Under the pieces are notes generated by a model. That model did not search any database. It worked only from the letters and a program-made list of their open reading frames with translations, and was not told where the DNA came from. The position numbers and the translations under genes were made by a program. This document shows, piece after piece, positions 36,837 through 45,652 of a stretch of DNA of 64,000 bases; the stretch's first letter is position 1; each line of letters opens with the position of its first letter. The stretch is from the NCBI GenBank assembly GCA_964546815.1, contig CAZJLR010000018.1, forward strand, positions 1 through 64,000, written 5' to 3'. The stretch is from JAIEPM01 sp964546815 (GTDB taxonomy: Bacteria; Cyanobacteriota; Vampirovibrionia; Obscuribacterales; Obscuribacteraceae).

Positions 36837-37934
36837 TTATTTTCTGCTTTTAGGTAGGTAAGTGAAGTGTGGTTTGTCACCTGGAACGTTGTGGACGAAA
36901 CCTTGCTTGGTTAATGCAGCTCTCACGTTTGGGTCATCATAGTTGTCTACGTCAATTGAAATTCCATCTTCGTGCTGCGAGTGCTTTTTCGCATGCGGTT
37001 GATCTGGTGCGCACTTGCTGATCAGTTCGCGGTCTATCGCGCGGCGTCCGGCGCCATTCATGTTGCGCAACTGCAAGGGGTCTTTGTGATCTGCAATTAG
37101 CGCCGCTTGCACTTTCATCAAAGCATCGGCAGTCGCTTTACTTAGCCAGTAGTTTTGCGTTTCTGGCTCACATTTTGTCGTGCGGCGATAACCTTGACCG
37201 CCTTCGATATTAGAGCTGTCGATATAAACCGCAGTGGGTACTTTATCTGTAACCTCTTTTTGATCTTTCACCGGTCGCAAATCAAGGACTATTTTATCGC
37301 CTGTGATTTTTCCGGCATGTTGCTGCAAAGCCTCAAAGACACTGCGTTGCAGCTCTTGCACGTCGCGCTGTTCAATCTTGCCGTCAGGCTTGGCAATAAG
37401 ACCATTCAAAAAGATGCTCAATTCTTTTTCGTTTTTCGGCAAAAGCTCATCATGCGAATTTAGTTCTTTCGGGTCTCTGCCGCGATATTCCTGCAAGGCA
37501 CGGGCACCGGAAATCAAAATTTGCACTTCAGCAGCATTTACTGGTCTGCCGAGCAAATCTTGCCCCACAGATTTCATAACATCATAGTAGCCCTGTCCAT
37601 CTTGCGGGCGAGCGCTCTTCCTTTCTTTGCGCGACCAACTCAATTGCGAGCCCACGTCTAAATGATCGCTATCTTTTTCAGCCGAATCATTTTCTTTGAC
37701 TTGCGCAGCGATATCTACAATACTGAGTTTACCGAGCTTATTCTGATTTTCCAGGTCTTTAGCAGATGCAGCAATTACATATTGCTGTGCACCCGTGTCT
37801 TTGAGTGGCGCCTGCTGCCAGACCGCTGCCCTTTGACTTAAGATCGCAAGATCTTCATGGGCGTCAATACCCTGTGATGGCTGGATAAGCTCAGCGCGAT
37901 GCTGAGCACCCGAACCCGTGTCTAATCTATCCAT
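36837..37934 (-). CDS. Peptidase M15-like protein (VanY-type zinc site) with a long N-terminal extension
   Basis: 365 residues. The C-terminal 110 residues resemble M15 D-Ala-D-Ala peptidases: an Arg-rich RRAIDRELISKCAP segment, HSQHEDGISIDVDNYDD providing HxxxxxxD-type zinc ligands, and KPHFTYLP supplying the last His. The N-terminal 250 residues are hydrophilic, with no signal peptide or membrane segment. This leaves open how it would reach peptidoglycan. Ribosome-binding support at 37934 is weak. It could be a phage-type or effector lysin; enzymatic activity is an inference. Confidence 0.75.
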   Translation of the reverse strand: MDRLDTGSGAQHRAELIQPSQGIDAHEDLAILSQRAAVWQQAPLKDTGAQQYVIAASAKDLENQNKLGKLSIVDIAAQVKENDSAEKDSDHLDVGSQLSWSRKERKSARPQDGQGYYDVMKSVGQDLLGRPVNAAEVQILISGARALQEYRGRDPKELNSHDELLPKNEKELSIFLNGLIAKPDGKIEQRDVQELQRSVFEALQQHAGKITGDKIVLDLRPVKDQKEVTDKVPTAVYIDSSNIEGGQGYRRTTKCEPETQNYWLSKATADALMKVQAALIADHKDPLQLRNMNGAGRRAIDRELISKCAPDQPHAKKHSQHEDGISIDVDNYDDPNVRAALTKQGFVHNVPGDKPHFTYLPKSRK

Positions 37935-38120
37935 TACCGTCGTCCCCAGAAAATCAACCCACGATGGTACAAATATGGCTTAGCTGCCATTGCAACACCC
38001 CCGCCGCGTCTACACCATGGGGATTACGCGAATTGGATCGCAAAATGAAAATAACTGAAGGGGGAACCGCACGCGGTCAAATCCGTCCAACTCGGCACAG
38101 ACAGCGGAAAGGTGTAGTTT

Positions 38121-38564
38121 ATGAACGTAGAAGAAGTTATGACTCTCGACCCAGTATGTTGCTCAATGACTGAGTCAGCCGATATGGCAGCAACATTAAT
38201 GGCCGAGCTTGGGGTAGGTGTAATCCCGATAACAGAGAGTGCAAGCAGCTATAAGCTGGTTGGTTTGGTCACTGACCGCGATCTAGCAATGAAAGTTGTA
38301 GCCCCAGGTTTAGACCCAAAAGAAGTAATGCTCGCCAGCATAATGTCGAGCTCAATCATTAGTTGCCATCCAAAAGACGAGCTGGAAGACGTAATGACCC
38401 TTATGCGGGAAAAACAAATCAGGCGTATACCTGTAGTTAACGAAGATAACGAGCTGGAAGGAATAGTTTCAACCGCAGATCTGGCAATTCACAACTCAGT
38501 AAGCGGCAAAGATTTCTCGAAAGTTCTTCAGGATGTATCTAAAGGACAAGACCCGCTTTATTAA
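38121..38564 (+). CDS. Paired CBS-domain protein
   Basis: 147 residues made of two CBS domains and little else (VEEVMTLDPVCCSMTESADM and a second beginning IMSSSIISCHPKDELEDVMT). It ends LEGIVSTADLAIHN, typical of stand-alone CBS pairs that sense adenine nucleotides. GGAAAGG precedes the ATG. The upstream 186 bases include a small ACCGC/GCGGT stem but no recognisable riboswitch. It is convergent with the next gene; the partner enzyme or channel is not adjacent. Confidence 0.9.
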   Translation: MNVEEVMTLDPVCCSMTESADMAATLMAELGVGVIPITESASSYKLVGLVTDRDLAMKVVAPGLDPKEVMLASIMSSSIISCHPKDELEDVMTLMREKQIRRIPVVNEDNELEGIVSTADLAIHNSVSGKDFSKVLQDVSKGQDPLY

Positions 38565-38567
38565 AGC

Positions 38568-40013
38568 TTAGATTCCATAACCCATCACACCAGGCATCAT
38601 GCCATAGTTGGGATAACCGCCATAACCAAAGCCGCCGTAGCCACCATAACCGTACCCATAACCGCCCATCATCATGCTGCTGGCCGCCATTCCGCCGACT
38701 GCAGCACCGGCAGCTTCACCCACTCCTACCAGCACTTTGCCCAGAGTATGCAGGAATGTGTGCCCTTTCTTTTTATCCTTGTCTTTCTCTTCCTTATATT
38801 TACCGTAAGCAGACGAAGCCGGCACCTGCGTATTGGCGGTAAACTTCGGCTGCAGCGCTGTTGCGAGCTTGCTTACTTGTATGCTCAAAGGGGTAAAAGT
38901 TTGCGCCGGCTGTCCTTTGAAAACGGCTTCGTTGAGTCGATTTACACGGCTGATTAGAGTGTCTCGCGAATATGTTTTGCCAAACACTTCATTTTCCATC
39001 GCAGAAATTTCAGCGACAAGCGAGTCATTGTCAGTTTGCACCGCCGGATATGGTGACGACAAATATTCTTCGTTTTGTTGCGGGTTTTGTTTAGCTACAT
39101 ACTGTTTGAGTTGATCAACTCGAGAACTCAAACTCAAAGAAGGATAACTTTGTCCAAAAGCTTTAGTTTCTAAATTAGAAAGCCTCTGGGCAAGCGGCAA
39201 ACTGCGAGATGACGCGGCACTAGAACCCAGTATTTGATCTTCCAGGGCGTCTACCGTTGGATAATCTACATTGTTTTGACTGAATTCAGATGAATCGGAC
39301 TGATTAGAAATATCCGGCGCCGGAGCTGGGTAGCCCGGAGGCAACTGAGAAGTTTCCGGAGATGATGCCTGCGAATTTTGCTGATTGTTTTGCGTCGGGT
39401 CTGGAGCCTGATATGGAGTGTATTTATATTCAGGACTGCTTTGCGTTGGCGCCATTACAGGAGTTTCTGGTTGCAACTGAGTAGCAGTTGCGGGAGCCTG
39501 CGCTACTTTTGAGTCAGAGGACGGAATAGTTAGGTCTGGAACATCTAATAGAAGTCGGCTTACCCGCAGCTCTGGCGAACCTTTGCGTCTTGCACCAAAA
39601 ACCAAGCGCTCAATGCGGTCTAAGCGTTGTTCAGTAGTCTCATTCGGGAAACTGTGAGCGAAAAATCTAAATTCAAGAGCAGACAAATCTGCAGCCAAAG
39701 AAGCTGTTGATACAGGCTTCGGGTCGTTGCCCGCAGCACCAGAAGCTGCACTGTCAGCCGACGAAGAAGAGGCATTGCTGCCGGCAGTTGTGTCACTTGT
39801 GCCCGCCGCGCCACTTGAAGAGTTGCCGTCACTGCCATCGGCTAATAAAACTGAATCAAAATTCAAAGCCGTCCGGCCAGCAACTGTCGAAATACTAAGT
39901 GGCAAATTTGATGCCACTTCAGGAGCAACAGAAGAGTTAGCGCCCAAAACTCCCTGGTTTCCTAAACAACTAACTGCAAGCACAAAGGGCAAAATCATCC
40001 GACTACTAAGCAT
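38568..40013 (-). CDS. Secreted repeat protein with Gly/Tyr-rich tail
   Basis: 481 residues with a signal peptide. A Ser/Ala-rich low-complexity region precedes three copies of a roughly 40-residue motif of pattern LE..FG..Y....L..RV..LE..FG (ALEFRFFAHSFPNETTEQRL..., LETKAFGQSYPSLSLSSRVD, MENEVFGKTYSRDTLISRVN). A Pro/Gln-rich spacer lies between the first and second. The C-terminus has a small hydrophobic Gly/Ala segment and a GYGYGG-type repeat tail, as in surface or membrane-associated glycine-zipper proteins. I cannot name the family. Probably exported and surface-associated. Confidence 0.82.
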   Translation of the reverse strand: MLSSRMILPFVLAVSCLGNQGVLGANSSVAPEVASNLPLSISTVAGRTALNFDSVLLADGSDGNSSSGAAGTSDTTAGSNASSSSADSAASGAAGNDPKPVSTASLAADLSALEFRFFAHSFPNETTEQRLDRIERLVFGARRKGSPELRVSRLLLDVPDLTIPSSDSKVAQAPATATQLQPETPVMAPTQSSPEYKYTPYQAPDPTQNNQQNSQASSPETSQLPPGYPAPAPDISNQSDSSEFSQNNVDYPTVDALEDQILGSSAASSRSLPLAQRLSNLETKAFGQSYPSLSLSSRVDQLKQYVAKQNPQQNEEYLSSPYPAVQTDNDSLVAEISAMENEVFGKTYSRDTLISRVNRLNEAVFKGQPAQTFTPLSIQVSKLATALQPKFTANTQVPASSAYGKYKEEKDKDKKKGHTFLHTLGKVLVGVGEAAGAAVGGMAASSMMMGGYGYGYGGYGGFGYGGYPNYGMMPGVMGYGI

Positions 40014-40105
40014 GGCAACTCACTGATATCCGGCAAGCGCGAAGCATAGCAGCAAAGCATAGGCTGTTCCAGCAATTAACACTTAGAAAAAACATGGAAA
40101 TCAAT

Positions 40106-42595
40106 TCACTTTTCAAGTAAAGAAATACAGCGCTTTGCCTCCGGACTCTTATCCTTGTCAGCTTCCAATTGAGCGCGCAAGTCACTCAATACGCTTTCTG
40201 CAATCTTCTTGCCTCCATACTTCTTAAGCATTTTGACAGATTGCCTGGCATAATCAGTTCCTTCGGCATAACGCCCAAGAGAATACAAACTTTTGGACAA
40301 GAACCAGAGTCCTGCACCAAATTCAGCTGATTCAACCTTCAGGCGGTACAAAGTAGACGCCCCCGCAAGTCCAAACTTCACCGCTTCACTATATTCTGCC
40401 AGCCTTTGACATTCACGACACAACCACAATTCTGTGCAAGCCGTCTCAGCCTCTGCATTTGGTGCTGCTGAATATAATGCCGGCAGAGCCGCAATGTAAA
40501 ACTCCTTTGCCTCTTTATGCTCGCCTCTCCTACTCACAATGCTTCCAAGTTGCATGCGAGCAATTGCTACGTAAAAACGCCCTTCATGCAGACCTGCCGC
40601 CTTCTCTACGACAGCTCGAAATTCTGCTTCTGCACCTGTAAAATCTGAGTGCTTAGTCAAAATTAGACCCTTTCTCAATTTACAAATTGCAGAAGCCAGT
40701 GCTGAAGTCGCGCAGTGAGGGTCATTCGTTAAAATCTCCAAGGCTTCCTTTGTCTGCCCTTGCAAGTCCAGGACTTCGCTAATTGCAATCAAAGTTTCCG
40801 CATATTCAAAGACGTTAGGCAAGGTTTTGTAGATTGCCAGGGCTTGCCGCAACGCGCTTGCAGCCTCCGTATATTTTTGCTGAAGCCTCAGATTATTCCC
40901 AAACTTTTGATATTGCGCCGCTAACAAAAGGACTGAAGTCGAGGTTGAAGCATTCAAATAATCCAACACTTGTCGACGATATTTTTCTGCCTCCACATAT
41001 TTGCCTTGCGCTTCTAAAACTTGACAAAGGAATTCTCTGCCGGTGCATTTGTCTACCGGAGAAATATAACTGTCACACTCCAATCGGCTGTACTTTTCCG
41101 CATTCGCATACTGCAATTGATCTAAGCAGCACATTGCATAAACCCTGCAGAATCTAGCCTTCGCCTCTGCTGGAGCCCGCATAAAAACAGGCTCAGCGCT
41201 TTTCAGAACTAAAATTGCCCTGGCTATTTCCTTCTCACTAACCACTGCCTCAAGGAGATCTAAAATAGTCCAATAATCATATTTCTTGCCTTGCAAGTAA
41301 GTTTCACTCAAAAGGAGTCTTGCTTCAGTCGCATAGTTGCCTTTAAGTGCAGTCTTTTCCTTCAAGGCCAGGGCTTTTGACAATGCAGTTTTCGCGAAGC
41401 TTCTAGCAAGTCCGTATTCTCGCTTTTGCAAACTGACTTTGCACATTCCCAAATACGCAGGAATGAGATTAAGACTTAGACTTTTCGCCTCCGAAATCTG
41501 GATGGCTTTGGAAAAGTTACTTTCTGCTGAAGAATAGTCCTTTTGCAAATAAGCCTTCTCACCGAGACTGAGCAGTTTTAATGCACGTTGAGCGGGATCT
41601 TGAAAGAGTCCAAAATTGAACGGATCTGCAAAAACGATTGCAATGATTGCAGAGAAAATGGCCAATGCAGTTATAGAAGCAAACTCAATTCCAAAATGTT
41701 TTCGTCCTTGATTTGCAAGAGTTTTTTCATCCGAGCGCAAAAATTCCGCAAGCTCTCTGGCAGATTGAAAGCGCGCTTCCGGCCTCTTGTCCATTCCTTT
41801 TTCGATTACAGCCCTTAATTTTTTGCTGCAAGCAGTCAACGGTTTAGCAATTGCAGTTACATGTAAATTGAATGTCTCAAATGCATTTCCGCCTATGAAT
41901 GGTGGGCTACCAGAAACGAGTTCATAAGCCAGACAAGACAAAGAATAAATGTCGCTACGCGCATCGAGCCCCTTACCCAAGCACTGTTCTGGAGCCGTGT
42001 AAAACGGACTTCCAATAAACGATCCAGACTGCGTCAATTTTACTCGTTCGGTATCTCCCTCAACAAGCTTTGAGATGCCAAAATCCATAAGCATCACATG
42101 TTCTGCAGAATCGAAAACCACATTGCCGGGCTTTACATCGCGATGAACAATGCCAAGTTCATGAGCATGCTGAAGTGCATCTGCAAGTTGCAAAATGATT
42201 TTTATAATTTGCGATTCGTCCAATTTCTGCGTTTGAAGAACATCGCTCAAAATCTGTCCATCAACAAAACCCATCACAATAAACGGCATTTCGTTATCAG
42301 TGCCAAAATTGAACACGGGTACGATGTTGGGATGGTCCATCGCCGCAAGAATTTTTGCTTCATTTTGGAAGCGCTTCAATGACTCTGCAGTCACAAGGTC
42401 AGGACGAAGCGTTTTCAGGGCAACAATTCGATTTACGAAGCTGTCTTCAGCCTTGTAAACCACTGCCATACCGCCCCGACCAAGCAGTTCGAGAATCTTA
42501 TAGCGCCCAGAAATCAACGCCCCTGCACTAAATAACTTAGACTCAATCCCAGAGCCAGGCTCTTGCGCCCCGTTGTCTTTATCTGGGTCTAACAT
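40106..42595 (-). CDS. Ser/Thr protein kinase with transmembrane segment and TPR sensor domain
   Basis: 829 residues. The N-terminal kinase domain is catalytically complete: LLGRGGMAVVYKAED, VALK Lys, HRDVKPGNVVF, MDFGISK, and SPFYTAPEQ. A membrane helix (about 303-325, ASITALAIFSAIIAIVFADP) separates it from a roughly 490-residue C-terminal TPR array (for example ALKLLSLGEKAYLQKDYSSA). The array would lie outside the cytoplasm. PknB-like kinases of this layout sense partners outside the membrane. It is divergent from the HEAT-repeat gene at 42766. Confidence 0.93.
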   Translation of the reverse strand: MLDPDKDNGAQEPGSGIESKLFSAGALISGRYKILELLGRGGMAVVYKAEDSFVNRIVALKTLRPDLVTAESLKRFQNEAKILAAMDHPNIVPVFNFGTDNEMPFIVMGFVDGQILSDVLQTQKLDESQIIKIILQLADALQHAHELGIVHRDVKPGNVVFDSAEHVMLMDFGISKLVEGDTERVKLTQSGSFIGSPFYTAPEQCLGKGLDARSDIYSLSCLAYELVSGSPPFIGGNAFETFNLHVTAIAKPLTACSKKLRAVIEKGMDKRPEARFQSARELAEFLRSDEKTLANQGRKHFGIEFASITALAIFSAIIAIVFADPFNFGLFQDPAQRALKLLSLGEKAYLQKDYSSAESNFSKAIQISEAKSLSLNLIPAYLGMCKVSLQKREYGLARSFAKTALSKALALKEKTALKGNYATEARLLLSETYLQGKKYDYWTILDLLEAVVSEKEIARAILVLKSAEPVFMRAPAEAKARFCRVYAMCCLDQLQYANAEKYSRLECDSYISPVDKCTGREFLCQVLEAQGKYVEAEKYRRQVLDYLNASTSTSVLLLAAQYQKFGNNLRLQQKYTEAASALRQALAIYKTLPNVFEYAETLIAISEVLDLQGQTKEALEILTNDPHCATSALASAICKLRKGLILTKHSDFTGAEAEFRAVVEKAAGLHEGRFYVAIARMQLGSIVSRRGEHKEAKEFYIAALPALYSAAPNAEAETACTELWLCRECQRLAEYSEAVKFGLAGASTLYRLKVESAEFGAGLWFLSKSLYSLGRYAEGTDYARQSVKMLKKYGGKKIAESVLSDLRAQLEADKDKSPEAKRCISLLEK

Positions 42596-42675
42596 CCAAA
42601 CCTGAACTTAATGCTTGCCTGCCCGCTTTTAGCTGAACATTATGACATACCTGCCACTAATTGAATAAATACAAG

Positions 42676-42704
42676 CCTCCAGAGACTCAAGCACTCACTG
42701 GAGG
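42676..42704. other. Hairpin between divergent genes
   Basis: CCTCCAG/CTGGAGG (7-bp perfect stem, about 15-base loop) followed by TTTT lies between divergent genes at 42595 and 42766. It looks like an intrinsic terminator but no upstream transcript is known; it may terminate a small RNA or act as an operator or attenuator. Confidence 0.4.
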
Positions 42705-42765
42705 TTTTGCGCTAGCATGGTGGTGGAACCTTAATTATGACTCCAATTAACCCGGACAATTTAAT

Positions 42766-44034
42766 TTGGCTACCCTAAAAGCGAATACGCGTCAAAAATC
42801 AAAACAGCATATTGTCGCCAGCTTTGTTCTTCTTATCGTCTCTGCAAATTCGCACGCTACGGCGCAACTTGTACCGCTGCCGGGCTTAGCCGATGGAGAC
42901 AGACAAAAGCGCATCACAAATATAATGACAGAACTTTCGACCTCACCCAGCGGTGAGGCAGGAAAACTTGTGCCATCACTTCTGGATTCTCTCTCAAGTA
43001 TAGAAACCAGGCAAATGTATGACGTTTATCAAAAAATGCAGGGCATCATGGCAGACCCATCAGTGATTGATGCGCTAGTCCAGGGGCTCAAAACAGACAA
43101 GGCGAAAATTGCGGCGCAGCTTTTAGCAAATTCCAGACATCAAGTTGATTTCACCACAGCCCAAATTCAGGACTTGATTCTCGCCACAGGTTCGGACTCT
43201 GCCGAAGTGAGAACAAGCATTTCTCAAATCTTAGGATCGATTTTATTACCAACCGACAACAGCCCGCAAACCGCGCTGATTCGCCTGATGCGCAGCGACC
43301 CCGTACCCTCGGTTAGAACGGCTGCAGCAAACTCGCTAAGCACACTAGCAAGAGAAGTTTATTTCAAGAACGCCAGTCAAATCGCAGAAGCATATGCAAA
43401 TTCGCTAGCCAACGACAATTCGCAACAGGTGCGCATTGCCGCCGCATCTGGTCTTTCGCAAATGGCAGCAAAAGCAGCCGCTGCGGCGCCAGTTTTGCGC
43501 AAATCACTTTGCGATAATTCATCGCAAGTACGCAGCCAGGTTTTGCAATCAATAATCAATATAGGCGAACCCTGCAGTGGTTGCCTTGACGAATTGATAG
43601 ACATGTTTAACGGCCCCTCAGACCGATATAACAACATAACAAAAGAAAGAATCGTGCAAGCATTTGGAGCCATCGGTCCAGCGGCAGCCAAAGCCGTTCC
43701 GCTAATCACGCCACTGCTCAAAGACAAGTCATCAGCACTCAATGCGGCGCAAGCGCTTGCAAAAATCGGGCCCGCAGCGGCATCCGCAACAAGTGAATTG
43801 ATCATCATGCTAGAAAGCCCATACATGCACAACAGAGAGGCTGCGGCTCGGGCACTCGGTTCAATAGGCAGCAAAGCCAAAGCCGCGGTTCCGGCACTAA
43901 AGAAGGCGCTCAAAGATGAACGCAACGCCGGCGAGCAAAGAAATGATACCTGGTATAAACAAACTTGCCAGGAAACAATCAGAGAAGCAATTTTCAAAAT
44001 TAGCGGCGAATATGAAAGTGCTCCAGCAAGCTGA
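42766..44034 (+). CDS. Exported HEAT-repeat protein
   Basis: 422 residues, signal peptide (VASFVLLIVSANSHATA). At least five HEAT/PBS-lyase-type repeats are visible between about 90 and 410 (for example VRTAAANSLSTLAREVYFKN, VRIAAASGLSQMAAKAAAAA and AAARALGSIGSKAKAAVPAL). TTG 42766 is the likely start; no strong ribosome-binding site. Such alpha-solenoids bind proteins; no enzymatic motif is present. The gene is convergent with 44039-44764. Confidence 0.85.
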   Translation: MATLKANTRQKSKQHIVASFVLLIVSANSHATAQLVPLPGLADGDRQKRITNIMTELSTSPSGEAGKLVPSLLDSLSSIETRQMYDVYQKMQGIMADPSVIDALVQGLKTDKAKIAAQLLANSRHQVDFTTAQIQDLILATGSDSAEVRTSISQILGSILLPTDNSPQTALIRLMRSDPVPSVRTAAANSLSTLAREVYFKNASQIAEAYANSLANDNSQQVRIAAASGLSQMAAKAAAAAPVLRKSLCDNSSQVRSQVLQSIINIGEPCSGCLDELIDMFNGPSDRYNNITKERIVQAFGAIGPAAAKAVPLITPLLKDKSSALNAAQALAKIGPAAASATSELIIMLESPYMHNREAAARALGSIGSKAKAAVPALKKALKDERNAGEQRNDTWYKQTCQETIREAIFKISGEYESAPAS

Positions 44035-44038
44035 AAGT

Positions 44039-44764
44039 TTACTGCCTGGGCTTTTTACTTTCCTGTTTTGCGCTTGCAGCCTTTGGTTTTGTCTCTTTTG
44101 AGTATTCCTCAATCAAGATCAATGCCGTTCTGTATCGGACTTTCTCTAGCTCTTCGGCTCGATCAAAAATATTGATTGCAGCCTTCGCTATCGCAACGTT
44201 TGAATCAGGAGCATCAGCAATAAGCGATTGCACCTGATCAAGGGACTCGTTGATACTACGAACGTTATTGCGCCAGGTGCTCCAGAGAGGATTTATTCTT
44301 TCCTCGATTTTCTTTGAAACTTTGCGTCCATTGGTATCGACATCATTAACATCTTCGATAAGCAATTGAACAATTGGCTCCAGAGTATTCATGTATAGCA
44401 GCAGCCATTCGCGGCGAGGCGCCAAATACTTCTTTCGCGCATCAAGCATTTTTACGTTGATGAAAGTTGGCGTGCGCTCGAGCGGTACATCGCCAAGCTT
44501 GAAAACAGAGCGGGTAGCTTCGCCAAAAAGATTTATCGCCTGCTGCTTTAGCTGGTTGAGTGAAAGCCTGGTATCACGCAAATCGGTGAGCATGGCTTCA
44601 GGCTCCATTTGCTCAGCGTCACTTACCGTGCGCTTTTTCAATGGCGAAGGGACTTGATTAGATTCGTTTGCTTTGGCTTCTAAGGTTGTAATGCTAAGCG
44701 ACTGTATCAACAAGACCAGTGCTATGAAACTTACTGAAGCAAGGCTTCTTTTGTTTGAATGCAT
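44039..44764 (-). CDS. Secreted helical hypothetical protein, 241 aa
   Basis: ATG 44764 has GAGGG six bases upstream and opens a signal peptide (SLASVSFIALVLLIQSLSIT). The mature protein is largely alpha-helical and charged, ending in a Lys/Arg-rich tail. No family is recognised. It follows the LolA-like gene by 18 bases in the same direction, so both are probably one operon and act in the same compartment. Confidence 0.78.
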   Translation of the reverse strand: MHSNKRSLASVSFIALVLLIQSLSITTLEAKANESNQVPSPLKKRTVSDAEQMEPEAMLTDLRDTRLSLNQLKQQAINLFGEATRSVFKLGDVPLERTPTFINVKMLDARKKYLAPRREWLLLYMNTLEPIVQLLIEDVNDVDTNGRKVSKKIEERINPLWSTWRNNVRSINESLDQVQSLIADAPDSNVAIAKAAINIFDRAEELEKVRYRTALILIEEYSKETKPKAASAKQESKKPRQ

Positions 44765-44782
44765 CAACGCCCTCACCTTTCT

Positions 44783-45538
44783 TTACAAGCTAAACAATTT
44801 CATCGAAAGACCTTTGTTTGTGTCTATCTGTTCAAAAAATACAAATGCATCTGATTTACCGTCCTTGAAGGTATTCCAGGCAATCGGGAGCCTGGTGTTC
44901 GGATTTAGATAGACCACATGAACAAATCCTTCGTTGGCCGCGTCGCCGGCAGATGGGTTCTTCTTCCGCATCGCAAGAATCAGCACAGGCTCTCTAAAAG
45001 CTGGAAGTTTGACTGGAGCAGACAGACTGGGTTCGATGCCGCTTGAGACTTGTTCTTTCAGGGAGCGGGAAAGAGATAAAAAATCACTCTTAACCAGGCT
45101 ATAACCAGTCGGCAATCGCAAAGTGCGTGAATCGGGCTGAAGAGTCATTTTCAGAAGGCTGAGACCGCCGCCCCCTTTGCCCCGAATCTTACCGTCCGGT
45201 TGTATAACAACGATAGAACCATTGTTGTATCCAGACGATTTGATTTCGGCGCGCAAAAGCCCTTTTTGCTTGAAATACAGCTGAGCGCCGCCGTAATCCT
45301 TCCACTTGTTGTCTTTTACTGTGAACAGCTGACAAAAACAACTGTAATCGCTAAGACTCTCAGCAGCTGAACAAAGCGAGTCCATGTAGCTGGAGTTGAC
45401 AGGTGATTTGGCAAGTTTTTCAACAGTGCCTTTGTCCGGAAGAGTGTTTTGGAGCTCCTGCTCGTTTATGGCTGCACATTTGGAACAAAGACCTAAGTGC
45501 AGACAGACAAGTAAAAATGACAAAACTAAACGACGCAT
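44783..45538 (-). CDS. Secreted LolA/DUF1571-like protein
   Basis: 251 residues from ATG 45538 with a signal peptide (RRLVLSFLLVCLHLGLCSKC). Downstream, the strand-rich pattern (YFKQKGLLRAEIKSSGYNNG, IVVIQPDGKIRGKGGGG, and NPNTRLPIAWNTFKDGKSDA) resembles DUF1571 and LolA-fold proteins, which bind lipids or lipoproteins in the periplasm. Homology is judged by pattern only. The gene is transcribed away from the kinase at 45653. Confidence 0.78.
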   Translation of the reverse strand: MRRLVLSFLLVCLHLGLCSKCAAINEQELQNTLPDKGTVEKLAKSPVNSSYMDSLCSAAESLSDYSCFCQLFTVKDNKWKDYGGAQLYFKQKGLLRAEIKSSGYNNGSIVVIQPDGKIRGKGGGGLSLLKMTLQPDSRTLRLPTGYSLVKSDFLSLSRSLKEQVSSGIEPSLSAPVKLPAFREPVLILAMRKKNPSAGDAANEGFVHVVYLNPNTRLPIAWNTFKDGKSDAFVFFEQIDTNKGLSMKLFSL

Positions 45539-45652
45539 CGAATGACTCTCGGACAGAATTTCAGAGTGAAAATTTAGCATATTGGCGGCTTTTTCCCAAA
45601 TTTGGGCATAACATAAATGGACTACATGCCCGCAGGTTTTTGAGTATCAAAA

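Noticed and set aside
37935..38120. Riboswitch upstream of the CBS-domain gene
   Set aside because: Only one short ACCGC/GCGGT stem was found; no known riboswitch consensus could be matched.
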